Source: Neoscytalidium dimidiatum (taxonomy: Eukaryota; Ascomycota; Dothideomycetes; Botryosphaeriales; Botryosphaeriaceae). From it: a DNA stretch of 64,000 nt. Every line of letters starts with the position of its first letter. The stretch's first letter is position 1. The stretch is taken from NCBI GenBank assembly GCA_037367355.1, contig CM074705.1, positions 1,736,001-1,800,000 of the forward strand, written 5' to 3'. Positions 35,721 to 46,560 of the stretch are shown here, in pieces. Under the pieces are notes generated by a model. The model saw only the letters and a program-made list of their open reading frames with translations, did not search any database and was not told where the DNA came from. The translations under genes were made by a program, and so were the position numbers.

Positions 35721-37481
35721 TCACGCGAGCTTCAATCCGTTCTCTTCTGGCTTAAACCACTCCTTCAGCAAATCCTGCAACACCTCATCCGCGCCCTTCT
35801 GCGCCTCCTCTGAGGTAGCCGCGCGACACTCGATGTACAACTTGATCTTCGGTTCCGTGCCGGAACCACGAACGGTAAAGCGCACATCGCCATCCAGCTC
35901 ACATGTAATCATCTGGCTGCTTTTGTCGACTGGCAACTTCGGCACGCCATCCTCAGTAGCGGAGTCGTAGCCCACAGTAAGATCCCGCCAACGCAGGATC
36001 TTGCGCGCACCTACTGTCTCAGGATACGGTTCGGCGAGAGCGCGAATAGCGTCGAAGACAGTATTGGTGGTCTCAGGAGATGGAGAAACGAGGTAAGTGT
36101 TTGCGTCCTCGAAGTTGCCGTACGTCTTGTAGAGGGATTGGAGCTTCTGCCAGGGTGTCAGGCCCTCTTCAGTAGCCCAGCGAGCTGTGGCGGTGAGGAA
36201 GAAGGCGGTTGCGCTGACCGAGTCCTTGTCGTGGACGACTGAGGGAACCATGTAACCAAGAGCCTCCTCGTATGCGAAGCGCACGTCGTAGCCGGCAGCC
36301 TCAAGATCCAGGCCGATGTTGCCGAGCCATTTGAAGCCTGTCAGCGTCTCCTCGAACTTGAAGCCCTCGATATCCGCCATGGTGGACAGCATCCGAGAAG
36401 ATACCGCGGACGCAAGCATGGCGAGCTTTTCCAGTGGCTTGTCTTCCGGGTAAGTTGCCAGGATGTGAGAGGCCAGAAGCACGCCGACTTGATTGCCTGT
36501 GAATTGGTGCCATTTGCCGTCCACCTTTTCAGCTACGGCCAGACGATCAGCATCAGGATCGCTGGCGATGATCAACGTGCTCCCGACTTCGTCAGCTTTC
36601 TTCTGGGCTAGATCCAGAGCACCTTTCTCCTCCGGATTGGGGAACTTGACGGTGGGAAATTCCGGATCAGGCTTTGCTTGGGCTTCGACGACGTGCATCT
36701 TGTCTCCAAATCCAAGGTCCTTGACAGCTTGGGTCATGTAAGGCAGACCGACTCCGTGCATGGGCGTGTAGACGAACTTCAGGCCATCAAAATTGGGGAG
36801 CGGTTCATCTTCTGGAACTGCAGAGTATCTGACAGCTCTGAAATAAGCATCCCTGACGAGACCCAGGGCACCTTCGATCAGCAAGCTTCCTTCGTCGACT
36901 ACTGAGGTGTCCCAAGTTATAGGCTCCAGGTTCTGCTCGATCGCCTTGGCAATTCCAACGTCATGCGGAGGAATAATCTGGCAGCCATTTCCCCAATACA
37001 CCTTGTAGCCATTATCCTGGGCAGGGTTGTGGCTTGCAGTGATCATGATGCCAGCAGCAGCAGCCAATTCACAAACACCGAAAGGAACTAGAGGGGTGTG
37101 GACGTTCTCCTCGTACCACCACACCCGAATGCCTTTGGCGACCATTGCAGCGGCAGTCAGCTTCGCGAACTTTTCGGAGTTGTGGCGGGCATCCCTGCCA
37201 ATGACGACGCCGCGATGCTTGACGTCAGGGACGTTCTCGAGGAGATAGGCGGCCAGGCCCTGCGAAGCCTGGATGATGGTCAGAGAGTTCAGTCGCGAGA
37301 AGCCGGCCTGCATGGCAGCGCGCAGGCCGGCGGTGCCGAAGGCAATGCGCTTTCTCAGGCGCTTCTCCAGCTCCTGCTTGTTGCCGTGGACCAGGAGCTT
37401 GTATATTTCATCACGCGTGGAGGGGTCCCGGTCCAGGCGAAGCCACTCCTCGGCGAGCTTCTCTATCGACGGCTGAGCCAT
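35721..37481 (-). CDS. PGM3: Phosphoglucomutase/phosphopentomutase (PGM2/Pgm3 type)
   Basis: Alpha-D-phosphohexomutase superfamily enzyme of the PGM2 branch, which in yeast (Pgm3/Prm15) and animals acts mainly as a phosphopentomutase interconverting ribose-1-P and ribose-5-P. Intronless, 586 aa from ATG 37481 (GCCATGG context). Catalytic phosphoserine loop ITASHNPAQDNGYKVYWGNG; entry motif RIAFGTAGLRAAM; metal-binding DPDADRLAVAE; sugar-binding loop ALGYMVP; and phosphate-binding RGSGTEPKIKLYIECRA near the C-terminus. The length and GTAGLR motif separate it from classical PGM1 and bacterial PGMs. The frame stays open about 55 codons upstream but has no ATG there. It is divergent from the desaturase. 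Confidence 0.93.
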   Translation of the reverse strand: MAQPSIEKLAEEWLRLDRDPSTRDEIYKLLVHGNKQELEKRLRKRIAFGTAGLRAAMQAGFSRLNSLTIIQASQGLAAYLLENVPDVKHRGVVIGRDARHNSEKFAKLTAAAMVAKGIRVWWYEENVHTPLVPFGVCELAAAAGIMITASHNPAQDNGYKVYWGNGCQIIPPHDVGIAKAIEQNLEPITWDTSVVDEGSLLIEGALGLVRDAYFRAVRYSAVPEDEPLPNFDGLKFVYTPMHGVGLPYMTQAVKDLGFGDKMHVVEAQAKPDPEFPTVKFPNPEEKGALDLAQKKADEVGSTLIIASDPDADRLAVAEKVDGKWHQFTGNQVGVLLASHILATYPEDKPLEKLAMLASAVSSRMLSTMADIEGFKFEETLTGFKWLGNIGLDLEAAGYDVRFAYEEALGYMVPSVVHDKDSVSATAFFLTATARWATEEGLTPWQKLQSLYKTYGNFEDANTYLVSPSPETTNTVFDAIRALAEPYPETVGARKILRWRDLTVGYDSATEDGVPKLPVDKSSQMITCELDGDVRFTVRGSGTEPKIKLYIECRAATSEEAQKGADEVLQDLLKEWFKPEENGLKLA

Positions 37482-38086
37482 GGCAGGCGGGATGTTCGGG
37501 AGGGATGCGCAGCGGACCAGATTCCTAGCTTTTCTGGGATGTCTTACTGATTCAGGGCGGGGGAGGAGGGGTGGTGTTTGTTTGCGGCGAGCGCGGGGGA
37601 AAGGGTGGGTCCTGGGTTTTTCTTCGGCAGGCGGGCAGGAGGGCAAGATGGAGCGATGTCTGCAGTTGTCACCTGCGATGCGCGCCGATCTCGAGCGGGC
37701 TGAATAAATACCTGGGCTGATGGAGACCCTGCAATCACGCGAGAGATAGAAACTTCTACGTCGTTGGATAGCAGCTCACCTATGCGCTCTGGTGCAGGCG
37801 CAGGCGCAGATACTGCGGGCCGGGAATGCAGTAGCCGTGCTTGGCCGACACTCCTAGGGCGGAGGGCAAACGAGCGACGGAGCCGCAAGAGCGCGACGCC
37901 ACGCAACGTGGGTAGTGAGCGGAGCAGTGGTGGAGCGAACCACAGTTGTGCATCTGCCTACCATCTCCTGACCGATAAACCCGCCACCGCCCTCCGCGAC
38001 TCGGCCGCCCCAGGCCCCAGGCCCGCGCCCACCTGTCGCAGCAGCTAGCTGGGCCGCACGTTAATCCGGCGCCCTGCTATCGGCTA

Positions 38087-38133
<47 letters not shown>

Positions 38134-38232
38134 CAACTCTCGTTCGCTTCACCATGCTCGCTGCTTAGTCGCTTTCTTGTTGATCTACCGTCGACTTTTG
38201 CGTTCGCCCGCATTCCACCAACCTCGGCCGCA
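37482..38232. promoter_or_regulatory. Divergent promoter region PGM / delta-8 desaturase
   Basis: A 751-bp interval between divergent start codons. It contains a long CT microsatellite about 105 bp upstream of the desaturase ATG. Promoter role inferred from layout. Confidence 0.4.
38092..38127 (+). repeat. (CT)n microsatellite in desaturase 5' leader
   Basis: About 18 uninterrupted CT units on the desaturase coding strand. CT-rich tracts just upstream of the start are common in fungal core promoters, so it may affect transcription start. Confidence 0.9.
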
Positions 38233-40002
38233 ATGTCGTCCTCCGCATCGAGCCAAGCCGCGAGCCGCAAGGACCGCGTCTTTACCCGCCCAGAAATCGA
38301 AGCGCTGATTGCCGAAGGCCGACATATCGTGATCGTCGACGGCAAAGTCCTCAAGTGCGATGCCTGGATGAAGTACCACCCTGGCGGTGACAAGGCAATC
38401 AAGCACATGGTTGGCAGAGATGCAACCGACGAGGTCACCGTGTACGCTCTCAATCTGCTGCCATTGACCCGCGGCGGAGCTTGCTAACATCAGACCACGC
38501 CCAGTCTGCACTCGCCCGAAGCTAAGCAGCGTATGAAAGCCTACCAGATCGGACGCATTGAGGGTCGCTGGTTCAACTTCGTGCCGCCAATTCAGGGTGG
38601 AAAATTCCGGTCCAAAGCGGAGCTCGATGCACTCAAACCGGAGACGTCTTGCCCAGATCACGACGACGACGATTCCAGCCAGAATAGCTCTAACGCCTCG
38701 CCCATATTCGAGCCTGCCGACAACGACAGCGTGAGGCGCCGTAGAAATGACAGCACTTTCACCCGCGCGTCCTCGCCGACCTCCGTTTCCTCCGTCGAGC
38801 TAGAAGAATCGGAAAAGAAGCCGAAGATGTCTTTCCTCGACATCAAGACACAACAGGAAATTTCGCTGGACCTTGACCAGTATCCGCCGCTAAAGCCTGA
38901 GGTGCAAGATGAGATTGTCCGCAAATACCGTGCTCTGGATGAGAGAATTAAGGCCGAAGGTCTGTATCAATGCAGGTACTCGTCCTACCTGATTGAGCTC
39001 TCCCGATACTCCACCTTCTTTGCCCTGTTCCTATATTTTCTGCATTCCGGCTGGTATTGCACCAGCGCCTTCTTCCTCGGCTGCTTCTGGCACCAACTTG
39101 TCTTCTCTGCCCATGATGCTGGCCACATGGGTATCACCCATGACTTCCATACAGACACCGTCATTGGCATTGTCATTGCCGACTTCCTCGGCGGTCTCAG
39201 TCTAGGCTGGTGGAAGCGTAACCATAACGTTCACCATATCGTCACGAACCACGCAGAGCATGACCCGGACATCCAGCACTTGCCCTTCTTTGCCATTTCT
39301 CACCGCTTCCTCGAGTCCCTCAGATCCACGTATTACGACAAGGTGCTGCAGTACGATGCTGCTGCAAGGTTCTTCATCCGGTTCCAAGATATGCTCTACT
39401 ATCCAGTGCTTTGCTTCGGTCGCTTCAACCTGTACAGGTTGAGCTGGGTATATCTTCTCGGCGGCCAGGCGCCCCGTCGGGGCCCGGCGTGGTGGCACAT
39501 GTGGCTGGAGATCGTCGGTCAGATCTTCTTCTGGTACTGGTTCGGATATCAGACGGTGTATAAGTCGATTCCGACCGGGTGGGACCGCTTCGCATTCGTC
39601 ATGGTCAGCCATATCGTGACGATGCCCGTGCACGTGCAGATCACGCTGTCGCACTTCGCTATGAGCACTGCGGACCTGGGTGCACATGAGAGCTTCCCTC
39701 AGAAGATGCTGCGTACTACGATGGATGTTGATTGCCCAGAGTGGCTCGACTTCTTCCACGGAGGCCTTCAGTTCCAGGCCATCCATCACCTCTACCCCCG
39801 TATCCCACGCCACAACTTGCGCCGCGCGCAGCGCCTGGTTATGGAGTTTTGCGATGACGTCAAGATTCCTTATGGCTTGTATGGCTTCGCCGACGGCAAT
39901 AGGAAAGTCATCGGTCGTCTAGGTGATGTGGCTAGGCAGGCGACAATTCTCGCAGCATGCCAGAAGAGCATGGTTGAGCGTGGTGACTATGGCGTGCATT
40001 AA
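38233..40002 (+). CDS. Delta-8 sphingolipid (glucosylceramide) desaturase, cytochrome b5 fusion
   Basis: Front-end desaturase that introduces the 8(E) double bond into the long-chain base of ceramides destined for glucosylceramide, in the ER membrane. Two exons: 38233-38441 and 38505-40002; 63-nt intron (GTACGC..CCCAG) with GCTAAC branch site; 568 aa. The N-terminal cytochrome b5 domain has the haem motif YHPGGDKAI (about residues 49-56). The membrane desaturase domain has three His boxes: HDAGH (about 271), HNVHH (about 310) and QAIHH with the front-end Gln (about 493). A Ser/Asp/Glu-rich linker of about 110 residues separates the domains. An alternative in-frame splice (GTGTAC to CATCAG) is possible but puts the branch site too close to the acceptor. 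Saccharomyces cerevisiae lacks this pathway. Confidence 0.93.
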
Positions 40003-40358
40003 GCGACGAATGATTTTGAATCTTTGATCATCATAAAAGGAGATAGAACGACTCGATATCTTGTAGAATATGACATATTTAAGCACCGCTCCAGCTCATC
40101 CAGCTTATTCATGCGGCCTTTTCTCTCCAAGCCTTGGCAGCTCTCGTTACAATGAAAACGAAAATCAATCATAACTCTTTTCGATGCAAGCGTAAGCAGT
40201 CCATGTATCAGCAAAACCTCATTCGCCAGTCCATGTAATTGGCAACGCAACAAACAAGCGCCGACAACCACTCTAGCCGCTAACCACCCAAAAAGGGAAG
40301 AATAAGAAACATGAGTTTAGGCCTCCGACACCTCCCCCTCCCAACCGGAAGCTGACAG
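40003..40358. other. Convergent 3' intergenic region
   Basis: About 350 bp between the convergent desaturase (+) and DUF3445 (-) genes. AT-richer; presumed 3'-UTRs. No gene seen. Confidence 0.5.
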
Positions 40359-41970
40359 CTACCATGGATACTGCCTGACCTCATCCTCCTTCTCCAGATC
40401 CAGGCCGTTGGCGAGCTGCTCCTCGTGGCGCTTGTCGAGGTACTCGAGCAGGACCTTCTCGTAGCGCTCCTTGCCCTTGTACGACGAGACCTCCCCGTTC
40501 CAGCTGCGGATGGCCGAGGCGAGGCGGCCGGGAACGTACGGCTCGTCGCAAATTTCGGTGATGGGGTGGAAGTAGGTGCGGATGGTGAACACGACGCCGC
40601 CGGAGCGGGGCAATCTATTTCGTTATCAGCCAAACGCTGTCAGAAATACCAACGAAAAGGAAAAAAAAAAGGGACCTTCTATTTTGGGCAAAGAAGTACG
40701 GGAAGGAAGGGATTGGAACGGGGCTCTCTCGTCTCTCACCTCCTCAAGCTCTGCCTCTCGCTCCTGAAGAAATGGTGCTCGATGGCGCGGTCCTTCTCGG
40801 CGGAGAACCAGCCGATGGTGCCCTCCTCGCCGTCCTCGGGGCCGATGCTGTAGCTCCACGCGAGGTCCTCGTCGACCTGGATGAAGTAGTTGTTGCGCAC
40901 GACGGGGTTCTCGGGCTTGACGCGGCGGAAGAAGTTCATCATGCCCTTCTCGAGCTTGCTCTTGTACTCGGGCACGTTGCCGCTCGTGTGGATCTGCGAC
41001 AGCGGCATGCCCAGCTTGTCCTCCAGCCGCCAGAAGCCCGCGAGCAGGATCGCGCCCGCGAGGAGGTAGTACTGGCCGTCCTCCTTCTCGAACATGATGG
41101 CCAGGTCGTCCTGGACCTGCCGCGCGCACATGGCCATCGGGTCCTCCTTGAGCGGCCGCTCGACGATGTTCAGGCTCTCGCCCGTCGCCAGGTTGTCCAT
41201 GCCGACGGCCGTCTTGCGGAAGAGCGAGGGGTAGCGTTGCGGGAGGTAGTCGCACAGCTCCTCGAGCAGCTCGACCGCGCCGTCGTACGCCTCGGGCGTC
41301 GTGTGGTAGAGCTTGGACGCCCGCGGCGAGGCCAGCCGCTCGGCTTTCTTCGCGTGGAAGCTGAGGTAGTGGTTGTCCAGCTCGATCCACTCGTTCCAGT
41401 TCATATTGCGCAGGCCCATGGTCGTGTTGTACTTGGGCCCGTAGCGGAAGGGCCGGTACGGACGCGGCTTGCTCTCCGTGACGGACCAGTTGGGGTAGGG
41501 CTCCGCGGCGGGGCGTTTGAAGTCTGACGGTACCCAGACTGTTACGATTCTCGGGCGTTAGTAGGGCTTTTTTTTTTTTTTTTTCCGTCTAACTCTGTGT
41601 GCTTTACACAGGAAATGCCAAAAGATCGAACGTGTAAATTCTTGATTTTTTCTCTTTCCGTTCCTTTCTTCTCTTTCCGTTTTGAAAAGGATTGCCCTCG
41701 GAGACATAGTGTGTACTCACCTCCTGGTGGACGATCAACTTTGAACTTGCTCGGTTTCTCGAGGTCTGGGGACCGTGACCGTGCTGGTGCCTTGCTTGAC
41801 TTGAAGCGACGAAGAATCAAGACAGATGCCCAAATGAACGTCGAGGCGGCGAGTGTGATGTAGATGAGTGGTCTTGGATTGTCCGTAACATATTGTTGGA
41901 AAGCGTGCGAGGCGGCTTGAGCATGTGCAGAATTGCATGCCTCTCTGGCGCGCAGCTTGATGGTCTCCAT
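40359..41970 (-). CDS. DUF3445 / haem-dependent oxidative N-demethylase-like protein, membrane-anchored
   Basis: Three exons: 41970-41721, 41538-40740 and 40617-40359, with unusually long introns of 182 nt (with a T16-17 run) and 122 nt (with an A10 run); 435 aa. The N-terminal part has one TM helix (PLIYITLAASTFIWASVLIL, about residues 26-45). The DUF3445 domain follows: FRYGPKYNTTMGLRNMNWNEWIELD, LYHTTPEAYDGAVELLEELC, YLPQRYP, EDGQYYLLAGAILLAGFWRLEDKLG, HTSGNVPEYKSKL and NYFIQVDEDLAWS. Bacterial members of this fold are haem oxygenases acting on N-methyl groups. The fungal substrate is unknown, so the function is inferred from family only. The ATG gives METIKLRAREACNSAH. A CACGTG lies about 25 bp upstream. 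Confidence 0.85.
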
Positions 41971-42449
41971 CGTTGCACAGCTGTGACACGAGAACACGTG
42001 CTTTACGACACGAGTCGAATGGCGGAAGAGGGGAAGATCAAAAGGATTGGAATTTCTGTAGTCTCTCCTCCAGGAAACACCAAGAGGACAGCAAGTGGGT
42101 TATGTAGCTAACATTATATGGCTGGAGAACAGTAAGGTGGTTGGCCACATCTGCTAAAAGTCCCGGGAACGCCTCAGACGATAATAGAAATTGTTCCCAC
42201 GGTCGCAGCGATAGCCCGCTGTGGGGTTGGGGTTATCTCTATCGACTGGGGTCGCTGGAGTCGGGGTCGTTTTTCCCGTTGTGGTAAAGTGGGCCTCCGC
42301 GTGTGACGTGCACAGGGATCGCTCACGTCCTCGGCGTACCGCTGGGCCTGCGCCGCCCTCTGCCGAACCCATGCCGCCCCGGTTGTGCCGTCTTGAGGAA
42401 AATCATACACCATCTTGCGCTTGTTGAGAGCCTGGAATCACTGCATGCT
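41971..42449. other. Intergenic region DUF3445 / ALG9
   Basis: About 480 bp between the DUF3445 start and the ALG9 stop, both on the minus strand. It must hold the DUF3445 promoter and the ALG9 3'-UTR. No additional gene seen. Confidence 0.45.
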
Positions 42450-44364
42450 CTACGCCGAGTCTCCTGATGTCGATTTGCGGCGGAGCAAGCAGTATCTTCC
42501 CCACTTCCTGCGGTGGCGTTCTGGGACGAATGGTAGGTCTGGCACCCATCCCAGTCTGCCCAGAGTACTCGTTGCCGCCGTGTCGAGGAATCTGTCACAC
42601 TTGACTACCTCCCAATTCTCAACATCACCGATGTAGTCTGGCTCCAGCGCAGTAGCTGTCCAGCTCGGCAATGACGAGTCCACCATGAAAGTGCAATGAT
42701 CGACGTCGGTCTGCCACGTGGTTAGCCAACGGATATCCGCCAATTCTGAATCCCAACTCTTACGTATTTTCCAGGGTCCTCTTTGTTTTCATCGTTCATA
42801 CCAGAGGGAATTAACCAGGCACCAGGGAAAAGCCCAAAGCCAACGTTTGCCTCGCTGAATTCTCCAGGCAGGAGACCCGAGAACTCGCTCTTAACAAACT
42901 TTGCCCTGACGCCTTTGGGCAAGAAATACGAGGAGGGAAATCGGTACCACTCTTTTCCCAGGCAAACAGTGTCGCCTGGCTTTGATACGCCAGGCTGGTG
43001 TAAAGGCTCGTACACCCTGAGTGGCGCAGAGTATGCTGTCGTCACACCGAGCGCGCGCCATACTCCAACATCGATCGCGCCCATAACAACGAGAACAACG
43101 ACGCCAAGTTTCAACTTGGCTGGAATCTTGCCGACTAGCTCGCGTGGATCAGAGGATCCAAAATATGCGAGGAGAATGTGCAGCGATATAGCAGAGTTCA
43201 ACGCCAGGAAGGGGTAGACTGGGTACATGAAGCGTTCTTCCTTGTGTGGTTGAAGAGTGAAGATGGCAAGCCAGAGATAAAATGGCGAAACGAAGACGAT
43301 GCCCCTCAATATGCTCTGTCTTGTTGCCGACTGCTTCCGGAACAGCTGGTTCAATACTTGCAGTGGCATCGCGGCAACAGCGAGAATAAACCAGACGTTG
43401 AAGTTGAGGACAAGGTTCCGGACATAAAAGTGCCAAGGCTCAGTTCCATAGATATCGGGACCCTTCCCAGGACCACTGAAAACATTGTAGAGAACGATGT
43501 TCAGCGGCACACATACTAGCTTCCTGTAGAAAAAAGAGTTAATTGACTCTGAGAGGACCTGCCTGTACATTAGCCGAAAGTAAGCTCCTGCGTGACAGCA
43601 AATACTGACTAGAACACAGATCGACCTCACAGACCCGTCGAGGAATCTCCTGGCGGTATCGTAGAGGGATCCTGTCTGCACAGCGAGGAACAGCTCCTCT
43701 GCAATGAATGGCAGAACCAGGACAGATGCAAACGGCCAGCCGAGGATGCCTCCCACAGCGAACCAAAAGATGCCTGTGGCTGTTCTCAGCCCGCCCTTCC
43801 AGTCCATGAAGGCCGAGACGCCTAGCATATTTGTGTACATGGCAAAACTCGAAGGGAGATATGAGGTTGACGCGTAGAACATGCCCGGGCTGAAAACCAT
43901 GGCAACGAGGAAGAATATAGCGATTCTCGGGTTCAGGGTCCTCGCAATGGTGGAGAAGAGTCGTGTCTCACAGCAAGCACAGAAGAAGCCGAGTACAAGA
44001 CGCAAGAAGTAGAATTGGGTGATTTTAGAGCTGCGTGGCAGAAGCCTAGCCACTGACGCTATCGCGGCGTGGATGCCAGCGTAGGTCCAGCTCCTAATAG
44101 CATACTCAGGCGAATACTCCCAAGTTTGAAGGCCATATTTGTGGTCCAGGTAGTGGGTGGGCTCGAAGAAGTTGAAGACCTCGTCGCAGTCTTGGATAGG
44201 AGCGTACAGGGCGGAGAGGATGTGGGTACCGCAGAAAAGGTAGAAGGCAACCACAGGATTAAACTCGGGGGCTGGCCTAGCAATGGTCAGTGGGAGGTTG
44301 GAGCTGGTCAATTGGGAAAGGACGGCGCGTACTTTTTGGCTTTTAGCGCAGCCTTCGGGGGCAT
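42450..44364 (-). CDS. ALG9: Dol-P-Man alpha-1,2-mannosyltransferase ALG9
   Basis: ER-lumen mannosyltransferase adding the seventh and ninth mannoses to the lipid-linked oligosaccharide for N-glycosylation (GT22). Three exons: 44364-44333, 44276-42764 and 42710-42450; introns of 56 and 53 nt; 601 aa. The 32-nt first exon encodes MPPKAALKAK and joins to KPAPEFNPVVAFYLF. The family motif QDCDEVFNFFEPTHYL with HEDE-like loop residues lies near the N-terminus, followed by QTWEYSPEYAIRSW, about 8-10 hydrophobic segments, and PHKEERFMYPVYPFLALNSA. The C-terminal lumenal tail has GMNDENKEDPGKY then TDVDHCTFMVDSS, ending in CLLRR. Divergent from NAF1 with only 204 bp between ATGs. Confidence 0.93.
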
Positions 44365-44568
44365 GATGATGGTGTTGTCGCAATTGAAGGCACAAGCGTG
44401 GCATCACCCAACAAATGCGGGCGCGCAGGCCACAGCCGGCGTCATAGGGCAATCGCGCGCTCAGATCATCCGCGAGCCCGCGCGCAAAATTTCCCAGGCG
44501 CAGACGCTGCTCGTCTTCTTCGAGCCCGCCGCCTCCACCTGCTTTCGCAACCGTTCTTCGTCACGAAC
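44365..44568. promoter_or_regulatory. Short divergent promoter ALG9 / NAF1
   Basis: 204 bp separate the two start codons. GC-rich with repeated GCGCGC motifs at about 44431-44434, 44456-44460 and 44480-44485. A shared core promoter is inferred from layout. Confidence 0.45.
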
Positions 44569-46560
44569 ATGTCTTACCAAGGTGGCATTCCGGGCCTCGG
44601 CCTGCTCAGCTCTAACCAGCTTCAACCTGTTTCTTCTGTTGAACAAGACACAAAAGAGAACCTCGCGCAAACCCCTCCGACTTCCGACCTAGCACCTGCG
44701 ACCAAGGCCGAACATGCGCTGGACGAATCCACTGCTTCCAAAGCCACCGATCATACCTCAAATGTGCACAGTCTTGGTCAGCAACTCGAGGAGAGTACCC
44801 TGCAGACTGCCGAGACTGCCAGGCAAGAACCGTTAATTGTCGAACCCAACGATTCCGAGACAGAGAATGCCAGGAACAAGCCAGTGAGGATGGAAGCCCA
44901 GGATGACATGGAAATAAAAGGAAAGAAACAAGGCGAGGACGCTACAGTGGGTGAAGATTCCGCTCCTTTGGCAAATGCAGCCGGCGAAAACGGAGAGGCT
45001 CCCGTGACGAACGGCGGCGGCGACATGCTGGAGCGGAAGCCAAAGCTAGATGCAGAGTTCTTAGAAGCTGCCGAAGCCAACAAGAGAAATCCGAATGCTG
45101 AATGGCAGTTTGACTCCTCAGATGCAGCAGAAGCGTCTGACGAGTCCGATACCTCCAGCGACACATCTTCTGAGGAAGAAAGCGATGATGATGAGTATCC
45201 TCTGCTGGATCCTGCGGAGCAAGCGCGTATCCTGATGCAGGAAGAGTACGGCGACGAAGACGGTGGCAAAGGCACTGGGGCTCAGCTGCGCACCGCGAAC
45301 GAACTGGTCGAGGAAAAGATCGAGAAGCCCGATGTCACTGTAACTCCGGACATGACGATCACCGAGTTGGGGAACGTGGAGAGCATCGTGGATAACATGA
45401 TTCTCATCAAGGCAAACACTTCGGGCGAGTACCAAGTCCTTGAGAGCGGCTCAGTCCTCTGCGGAGTCGACCGCACTGTTATAGGTGCCGTCGCCGATAC
45501 ACTGGGCAGAGTTCAAGAACCTCTCTACACCGTGGCTTTCAACAACGGCGAGGAGATCAGGGAAGCCGGGCTCTCCAAAGGAACGACAGTCTACTATGTC
45601 AACGACCATTCTACCTACGTCTTTACTCAACCTCTGAGAAACCTGAAGGGCACTGATGCCTCGAATCAGTTCGACGAGGAGGTGGGCGAGAATGAGATTG
45701 AATTTTCTGACGACGAGGCGGAAGCGGAGTACAAACGCCAGATGAAGCAGAAAAAGCGGGCCGCACATGAAGAGAAGAACGGCGCTCGTGGTGGTGGCAA
45801 GTCAAATCAGCAACAGGCATATACTGGTGCCTTGAGCTACGACGACGATGGTACAGACATGTACACGCCCATGAAGCGGCCAGACGATTTGCATCGCCAG
45901 ATGATGGGTCAGGGTGGCGCCCCGATGGAGCAGCAGCCCGGTTCTTACAAGCCTCACCGTGGAGGGCGTGGAAAGCGGGGAGGACGTGGAGGGGGCGGAG
46001 GTGGCCGCGGAGGTGATGCCGGGCAGCATTCGGCAGGTTTCCAACAAAGCCAGCAGGCCCCACCTCAGACGCAAACACAATCGCAGCAACCATTCTCTTT
46101 TGTTCCTCCTCCGCCACAGATCAACGCATCGTATCCGCAGCAGATTTCTTCCCCCTTCCAGTTCAATAGCCCGCAAGCATATGCGTGGCCACAGAGCACC
46201 AGCTCACCCTTCACGTTTGGAGCAAACCAGCCTACCGCACCGCCCTCAAATGTCCCCGCTGGTAGCTTCGTGAATCCTGCATTCTTCCAAGGACAACAGC
46301 AGCAGCATCCATATGGTGGCCAGATGCCATACCAGGCTCCTCAGCAACCAGCTTTCACGCCTCAGTGGACGCCTCAGCAGGCTGCTGATGCGTGGCGTAT
46401 GGTCCAGGCTATGGCAGCAGCACAAGCGGGCGCAAACAATGGCCACGGCCAGAGCGAGACGCAGGCCCAAAACCAGCAAACCGGAGCTAACAGCGCTGCG
46501 GCGATTCAAGAACTCCTTAGAAATCTCAGCAACCAGAACAATGGGGCCGGACAGCCGTAG
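44569..46560 (+). CDS. NAF1: H/ACA snoRNP assembly factor NAF1
   Basis: Nuclear assembly factor that binds dyskerin/Cbf5 and loads H/ACA snoRNPs before being exchanged for Gar1. Intronless, 663 aa from ATG 44569 (MSYQGGIPGLGLLSS); an upstream in-frame frame opens only with GTG. The N-terminal half is acidic and Ser-rich, with a stretch of alternating Ser/Asp/Glu near residues 180-205. The Gar1/Naf1 core is at about residues 254-350: TPDMTITELGNVESIVDNM, VLESGSVLCGVDRTVIGAV and GRVQEPLYTVAF. It is followed by EIEFSDDEAEAEYKRQMKQKKR, an RGG box (HRGGRGKRGGRGGGG), and a Gln/Pro/Phe-rich tail typical of fungal Naf1. Confidence 0.92.
   Translation: MSYQGGIPGLGLLSSNQLQPVSSVEQDTKENLAQTPPTSDLAPATKAEHALDESTASKATDHTSNVHSLGQQLEESTLQTAETARQEPLIVEPNDSETENARNKPVRMEAQDDMEIKGKKQGEDATVGEDSAPLANAAGENGEAPVTNGGGDMLERKPKLDAEFLEAAEANKRNPNAEWQFDSSDAAEASDESDTSSDTSSEEESDDDEYPLLDPAEQARILMQEEYGDEDGGKGTGAQLRTANELVEEKIEKPDVTVTPDMTITELGNVESIVDNMILIKANTSGEYQVLESGSVLCGVDRTVIGAVADTLGRVQEPLYTVAFNNGEEIREAGLSKGTTVYYVNDHSTYVFTQPLRNLKGTDASNQFDEEVGENEIEFSDDEAEAEYKRQMKQKKRAAHEEKNGARGGGKSNQQQAYTGALSYDDDGTDMYTPMKRPDDLHRQMMGQGGAPMEQQPGSYKPHRGGRGKRGGRGGGGGGRGGDAGQHSAGFQQSQQAPPQTQTQSQQPFSFVPPPPQINASYPQQISSPFQFNSPQAYAWPQSTSSPFTFGANQPTAPPSNVPAGSFVNPAFFQGQQQQHPYGGQMPYQAPQQPAFTPQWTPQQAADAWRMVQAMAAAQAGANNGHGQSETQAQNQQTGANSAAAIQELLRNLSNQNNGAGQP

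Noticed and set aside
37482..37646. In-frame N-terminal extension of PGM
   Set aside because: Begins with TTG; the ATG at 37481 has good context and matches the family N-terminus.
37544..37906. Minus-strand frame upstream of PGM resembling a mitochondrial presequence
   Set aside because: Starts with TTG, no ATG in frame, and no splice joins it in phase to PGM; probably leader sequence.
44398..44568. N-terminal extension of NAF1
   Set aside because: Opens with GTG and overlaps the divergent ALG9 promoter; ATG 44569 is the sensible start.
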